6,086 nt of DNA from the NCBI GenBank assembly GCA_945788675.1, contig CALZMY010000105.1, forward strand, positions 1 to 6,086. The letters are read 5' to 3'. A program made the translations under genes and the position numbers. Shown piece after piece: positions 6,001-6,086 of this stretch (position 1 is its first letter; every line of letters starts with the position of its first letter). This DNA comes from an uncultured Gammaproteobacteria bacterium. Its GTDB lineage: Bacteria; Pseudomonadota; Gammaproteobacteria; SZUA-140. The notes below the pieces were generated by a model. It made no database searches. It was not told the DNA's origin and saw only the letters and a list, made by a program, of their open reading frames with translations.

Positions 6001-6086
6001 GCAAACTGACAGAGAACGAAAGCGACAGGGTACTGACCGAGGCCATCATCGTGATGGCACATAAACTGGGCATTCAGACCATTGCC
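3060..6086 (+). CDS. Membrane Cache-HAMP-PAS-PAS-GGDEF-EAL c-di-GMP synthase/phosphodiesterase (C-terminus off the right edge)
   Basis: 1009 residues are visible with no stop or frameshift. Order: TM1 at about 11-29; a periplasmic double-Cache-like sensor at 31-280 (RDHFKQVI at 128-135; VFDANG at 199-204); TM2 at 285-304; HAMP at about 305-356; a short coiled linker; a PAS_3-like domain at 373-492; a second PAS at 499-615, both ending in DIT; GGDEF at 622-786; EAL from about 796. The cyclase site is intact: DLDRFKEIND (661-670), GGDEF (702-706), and an RxxD inhibitory site (R693-D696) five residues before it. The EAL site also looks active: EALLRW (832-837), N891, E923 and E926, DDFGTG (953-958), K974. 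The last conserved motifs, starting at EGVE, lie past the edge. It probably makes or breaks c-di-GMP in response to a periplasmic small molecule and PAS signals. A TAG directly precedes the ATG, which fixes it as the first start; AGGA at 3043-3046 is a distant ribosome site. The ligand and net activity cannot be told. Confidence 0.96.
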   Translation, partial: MVDIISTLRARLLLLVMFAVIPALLLIVYTNLEQRQEKIIAVQQNAIHVAQQVSQNQNQLFSTAQQLLIALAQLPEIHQHDVAACKKQLADILQQFSETYIQFSVFKPNGDLFCSAPVNNKMINIADRDHFKQVIATHKMATSGYVISRLLDKPSVFFSQPVLNNNDEIVALINVGMDLRWVTKLIKDVQLPQGSVLTVFDANGITLARYPEPEKWLGKAVPEQAIVTLLRQTGNEDTTTLDGPDGITRLYGFRPLSTQKTDAYVAVGVPLSLALASANDALLRNLVLLGLVTLFAIIAAWLGSKYFIARPIDALVNAAGQLSNGDLSARVALTKGTGELKKLAHAFDLMATSLQHKETERARTGKALEEKELHMRMFMQSTSDCIWNWDMAANTVERSIGFKRSFGYDEPAMDPSPKWWMERLHPDDKENILQTFEAAVADGRSTYRYEYRFKCKDGTYAVIDDHICFIRDGKGKATRALGAMRDITEQKRAEESMRMAASIYQSSTTAIMLTDKDNRIVDVNPAFTRITGYECDEIVGKNQNILQSGKHDEPFYREMWHEILNDDQWQGEIWDRRKNGEIYAKWTNISVIRHPDGSVYRYLAQFSDITEKKHKDELIWTQANYDILTNLPNRRLLSDRLEQELKKARRNKLPLAVLFIDLDRFKEINDTLGHAKGDLLLVEAAHRICGCVRETDTIGRLGGDEFTVILPEFGDRLHIERISQAIIDALSKPFYFENDDNGYYISASIGITLYPDDAENIEDLLKHADQAMYQAKQEGRHRFSYFIGSMQQEAQEKLELTNDLRHALARQELHVYYQPIIDLSNGRIVKSEALLRWIHPDRGMVSPVIFIPIAEESGLIHDIGNWVFHEAINNIEKWRNKMGSIFPVSVNKSPVQFEHTTQEVTWSDQLANLHLPGNSINVEITEGLLLKESSRIKQRLMEFRNGGIEVSIDDFGTGFSALSYLRKFDIDYLKIDRSFISKLTENESDRVLTEAIIVMAHKLGIQTIA

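Overview
The window most likely comes from a gammaproteobacterium with moderate GC content. The clearest sign is a TruC-type tRNA pseudouridine synthase close to the E. coli form. HDOD and GGDEF/EAL signalling genes are also common in aquatic and sulfur- or methylotrophic gammaproteobacteria. The genus cannot be read from this sequence. No mobile element, CRISPR array, tRNA or rRNA was seen.

Left part (1-1632, minus strand): a tightly packed three-gene signalling operon read right to left. First is a 112-residue protein resembling the N-terminal module found ahead of some HD-GYP proteins. It overlaps by 4 bp (ATGA) a 283-residue HDOD protein. After a 3-bp gap comes a third gene, which runs off the left edge and begins with what looks like a GAF-type sensor domain. 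Its output domain is not visible. The spacing implies co-transcription and translational coupling.

Middle (1633-1961): an AT-rich divergent intergenic region between that operon and truC. It holds a 10-bp direct repeat, an 8-bp palindrome and two small adjacent hairpins, but no convincing promoter. truC (1962-2669, plus strand) is complete and has its catalytic Asp.

Right part: 2670-3059 is a 390-bp gap. On the minus strand it carries a perfect 8-base Shine-Dalgarno sequence set seven bases before the ATG of a possible 54-codon gene that runs antisense into the end of truC. From 3060 to the right edge, on the plus strand, is a large membrane-bound c-di-GMP enzyme (1009 residues visible): TM, periplasmic Cache-like sensor, TM, HAMP, PAS, PAS, GGDEF, EAL. 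Both catalytic signatures and the RxxD inhibitory site are present.

Together the window is a signalling neighbourhood (HDOD/GAF operon and a c-di-GMP synthase/phosphodiesterase) around a housekeeping tRNA modification gene. No wholly new system is evident. The least explained items are the small HDOD partner, the antisense small ORF with its Shine-Dalgarno sequence in a hairpin loop, and the dyad upstream of the c-di-GMP gene.
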